Below are positions 7,084-8,976 of a DNA stretch of 8,976 nt, in pieces; position 1 is the first letter of the stretch; each line of letters opens with the position of its first letter. The notes under the pieces were generated by a model, which saw only the letters and a list, made by a program, of their open reading frames with translations, was not told where the DNA came from and made no database searches. The DNA comes from Paenalcaligenes sp035301625. GTDB taxonomy: Bacteria; Pseudomonadota; Gammaproteobacteria; Burkholderiales; Burkholderiaceae_B. Position numbers and translations under genes: made by a program. The stretch is taken from positions 1 to 8,976 of the forward strand of contig DATGTW010000103.1 of NCBI GenBank assembly GCA_035301625.1. Reading direction: 5' to 3'.

Positions 7084-8585
7084 ATTATTCCCTCCTGACT
7101 ACTTTGATCGACAAGTCCTGCTTTTTTTGTATTGGCCAGAAAAATCTTTTGCTGGCTACTTTCAAGTTGGACGTAACTAATATTGTGATATTTAGATAGT
7201 TTGCTGATCAGTGCTAAGACACTGTTCTGACCCGTAAAGTGGCGGACTCCTTTTTGCTGGCGCGCTCTTAATGTGGCCACATCTTCTCGTGAGGTAAAGA
7301 AGTGCAAAAGAAAATCATCATCAGATACGCCCTCACCCCCATACACTTTGCGCAAGTCGGCCATCTCTGGTTCGTGATATTTTTTACCCACAAATGCTTT
7401 GGCGCGTGGCATATTCACTATCCGATCACGGACATCAGGGTTCATGGACTCGCTTTCTTCTTCACCCCATAAGCCCAAGGCATACTGAATTAGCTCATCC
7501 GATACCACTTTATAGCGCGCGCTAGAAAGCACATTCATTACCGCTTGGGCACCCATAAACTGGGAATAAGGTGTCACCATAATGGGATACCCAAAATCCG
7601 CTCTCACCCGGGCAATTTCTTCGAGTACCTCGTCTAAACGATCCCCCATCCCAGCCTGCTGCATCTGAAATCGTAGATTTGAAATCATGCCGCCAGGCAC
7701 CTGATGAATATAGTGAAAGCTGTCGTACCCAAGCCGTTCACCAGCAGCAAACCCTTGTTGTTCCGCCACCTGCTCTAAATAAGCCTGCACCTCATGCAGC
7801 GGCTCCTCATTAAGAACTGTTTCATACCCAAGCACCCGTGCATTACGTGCCACCTCAAAAACAGAAGGATTGGATGAACCCTCTGCCAGCGGAGGAATAG
7901 CAGTATTCACAATATCTATGCCTAGATTAATGGCTTCCAATGTGCATAAACTACCCAAACCAGTATTACAGTGAGTATGGAACTCTAAAGGCACATCACC
8001 GATATTTTCCTGAATAATAGGTACTAATGTCTGCAACCGATCTGGAGTCAGCAAGGCGCCAGGATCCTTTAAACAAATACGAAAAGGACCCAACTTGGCT
8101 GCCTGGCGTGCTTTTTCAGCATAGTATTCATCTGTGTGCTTTGGTGAAATCGAAAACACCAAATTCAAAATCGTATCTATGCCAACCTCTTTACCCAAAT
8201 CAACCTGCTTTTTCCAACTAGAAACCGTATTAGAAGCATCCGAACTACGTACCTGCCGCACTCCATATTCAGCTAGCTTTTGATACCACAGCCGCTCAAT
8301 AGCTAAAGGAGTTATTTGAAACGCCGCCAAATAGCGACCGCGGATTACCCGCAAAGGCGTATTGGGTGCCAACTGATGCGCCAGCCGCAATCGTTCAAAA
8401 GGGCATTGATACAACTCGCGCGCCATCTTTTTCTCAAAACTGGTTGCGAGTATTTCAATCGCATCAAAGCCCCCTTGATCAAGGTGTTCCATAACCGCCA
8501 AAACATCCTCGGTGTGCATCCCGGTCGCCCACAAACTTTGTTGGCCATCGCGCACTGTTGTATCCACGAATTTTATTTTTTTCAC
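7080..8585 (-). CDS. Biotin-dependent carboxyltransferase subunit, pyruvate carboxylase/oxaloacetate decarboxylase alpha type
   Basis: 501 residues: an N-terminal DRE-TIM (HMGL-like) barrel, about 1-265, and a C-terminal PYC/OADA domain. It transfers CO2 between carboxybiotin and a small acceptor acid. Metal and catalytic residues expected for the family are present: D13 in RDGQQSLWAT, K173 in CLKDPGALLTP (the lysine that becomes carbamylated), and H203 and H205 in FHTHCNTG; PGGMISNL at 297-304 is the PYC/OADA hallmark. Differences from characterised pyruvate enzymes: KDPG instead of KDMAG, RGRYLAAF at 82-89 instead of an RGANAVGY-like segment, and EGSSNPS at 235-241 instead of SGxTSQPS. No biotinyl domain follows, so the separate carrier gene supplies it. 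GTG start at 8585, with AGGAGG at 8591-8596, 5 nt before it. No membrane beta/gamma subunits of a Na+-pumping decarboxylase are seen in the window. It belongs with a less-characterised branch; the substrate is unknown. Confidence 0.92.
   Translation of the reverse strand: MKKIKFVDTTVRDGQQSLWATGMHTEDVLAVMEHLDQGGFDAIEILATSFEKKMARELYQCPFERLRLAHQLAPNTPLRVIRGRYLAAFQITPLAIERLWYQKLAEYGVRQVRSSDASNTVSSWKKQVDLGKEVGIDTILNLVFSISPKHTDEYYAEKARQAAKLGPFRICLKDPGALLTPDRLQTLVPIIQENIGDVPLEFHTHCNTGLGSLCTLEAINLGIDIVNTAIPPLAEGSSNPSVFEVARNARVLGYETVLNEEPLHEVQAYLEQVAEQQGFAAGERLGYDSFHYIHQVPGGMISNLRFQMQQAGMGDRLDEVLEEIARVRADFGYPIMVTPYSQFMGAQAVMNVLSSARYKVVSDELIQYALGLWGEEESESMNPDVRDRIVNMPRAKAFVGKKYHEPEMADLRKVYGGEGVSDDDFLLHFFTSREDVATLRARQQKGVRHFTGQNSVLALISKLSKYHNISYVQLESSQQKIFLANTKKAGLVDQSSQEGII
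7081..7096 (-). promoter_or_regulatory. Ribosome binding site and ATGA overlap for the carrier gene
   Basis: AGGAGGG (7096-7090) lies 6 nt before the ATG (7083-7081), within the last codons of the carboxyltransferase gene, whose TGA is at 7082-7080. The strong site and the overlap suggest coupled, roughly matched synthesis of carrier and carboxyltransferase. Confidence 0.85.
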
Positions 8586-8596
8586 ACTAACCTCCT
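8583..8596 (-). promoter_or_regulatory. Ribosome binding site with GTG start for the carboxyltransferase
   Basis: AGGAGG (8596-8591) lies 5 nt before GTG (8585-8583). The protein then begins MKKIKFVDTTVRDG, which is the normal N-terminus of the family, so the GTG is a confident start. The 41-nt gap to the transporter gene holds nothing else recognisable, and no terminator hairpin is seen, consistent with co-transcription. Confidence 0.82.
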
Positions 8597-8626
8597 ACCA
8601 CTCAAATATCATCTATTGCCCTTCCT

Positions 8627-8976
8627 TTACTCTGCCCCTATGCTGAGTTCAGGTAAAAACAATACGACTTCGGGGAATGCTATTAACAATACGATGCCGC
8701 AAATAATAATTCCAACAAACGGCCAGGCTGCACGGAATACATCATTCAAACTCATCTCTTTAGCGGCACTCTTAAATGCAAACAACGTATAACCAAAGGG
8801 CGGACTAATCCCCCCCAACGTGGTGATTACTAGCACCAGAGTCCAAAACCAAATAGAATCAAACTCATAAACATTTAATATGGGCTGATAAATGGGGATC
8901 AACACCATTAAGAGCGAGATTTGATCCAAAAACATAAACAGCACAAAGGGCACTAAAAGCATAATCAGCAGCATCA
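8627..8976 (-). CDS. TRAP transporter large permease (DctM type), C-terminal part only
   Basis: The C-terminal 115 residues are visible; the frame remains open at the window end, so the 5' part lies outside (full-length DctM proteins are about 425 residues or more). TRAP transporters use a periplasmic binding protein and a Na+ or H+ gradient to import organic acids. Strongly hydrophobic stretches at visible residues 1-33, 41-67 and 84-108 look like membrane segments. GGISPPFGYTLFAFK at 54-68 matches the conserved (I/T)(S/T)PPxG segment near the DctM C-terminus, and the ending IAFPEVVLFLP is also typical. The gene is followed by the carboxyltransferase 41 nt downstream on the same strand, which suggests that the imported solute feeds the biotin-dependent enzyme (inference). 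The binding-protein and small-permease genes are not in the window and are likely upstream, beyond 8976. Confidence 0.9.
   Translation of the reverse strand, partial: MLLIMLLVPFVLFMFLDQISLLMVLIPIYQPILNVYEFDSIWFWTLVLVITTLGGISPPFGYTLFAFKSAAKEMSLNDVFRAAWPFVGIIICGIVLLIAFPEVVLFLPELSIGAE

Noticed and set aside
1..8585. Urea or guanidine carboxylase plus allophanate hydrolase, suggested by biotin carboxylase next to amidase-signature genes
   Set aside because: Those carboxylases use a KipI/KipA-type carboxyltransferase fused or adjacent to the biotin carboxylase. Here the carboxyltransferase is a DRE-TIM/PYC-OADA protein, and the amidases lack a visible allophanate hydrolase C-terminal domain.
7080..8585. 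Alpha subunit of a Na+-pumping oxaloacetate decarboxylase
   Set aside because: It has no C-terminal biotinyl domain, and no beta or gamma membrane subunits are seen. A dedicated biotin carboxylase in the same set points to an ATP-dependent carboxylase. Genes beyond 8976 cannot be excluded.
8316..8792. 158-codon open frame on the + strand across the carboxyltransferase start and the transporter end
   Set aside because: It is antisense to two real genes and crosses their junction, and its translation shows no family features.

Overview
The window looks like a piece of a proteobacterial chromosome (beta or gamma; the sequence alone does not decide). The base composition is moderate, genes are packed tightly with strong AGGAGG-type ribosome binding sites, and the family mix (TRAP transporter, CaiB/BaiF CoA-transferase, amidase-signature enzymes, AccB/AccC-like proteins) is typical of metabolically versatile Proteobacteria. 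No rRNA, tRNA, CRISPR array, insertion sequence or phage gene is visible, and no gene-free stretch exceeds about 65 bases.

Layout: two gene clusters run towards each other and meet tail to tail at 4436-4439. The left cluster (+ strand, 1-4439) encodes an amidase-signature hydrolase cut by the window start, a short citrate-synthase-fold protein of the citryl-CoA lyase type, a family III (CaiB/BaiF) CoA-transferase whose start overlaps the lyase stop, and a second, divergent amidase-signature protein. The right cluster (- strand, read from 8976 down to 4436) encodes the C-terminal part of a TRAP transporter large permease, a pyruvate/oxaloacetate-type biotin-dependent carboxyltransferase subunit, a biotin carboxyl carrier protein, a biotin carboxylase and an SDR oxidoreductase. 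In the right cluster, gaps are 41 nt or less and one junction is an ATGA overlap.

How the genes may work together (inference): the TRAP system imports an organic acid or an amide of one. The amidases would release a carboxylate from an amide, and the CoA-transferase would make the CoA thioester. The lyase-like protein would cleave or form a C-C bond to give an acyl-CoA and a 2-oxo acid. The three-part biotin enzyme would move CO2 onto or off a small acid, and the SDR would interconvert a hydroxyl and a keto group. The set does not match a named pathway that I recognise. It should not be read as acetyl-CoA carboxylase, despite the AccB/AccC-like subunits, because the carboxyltransferase is of the DRE-TIM barrel type.

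The most notable points are: a Ser in place of the expected catalytic Asp in the citryl-CoA-lyase-like protein; loss of the Gly-Gly before the nucleophilic Ser in the second amidase; a carboxyltransferase that keeps its metal and carbamyl-Lys residues but differs at pyruvate-recognition positions; near-identical leaders (GGAGAC plus TTGAAA start) before two genes of the left cluster; and an 11-bp direct repeat with a 20-bp period between the first two genes.
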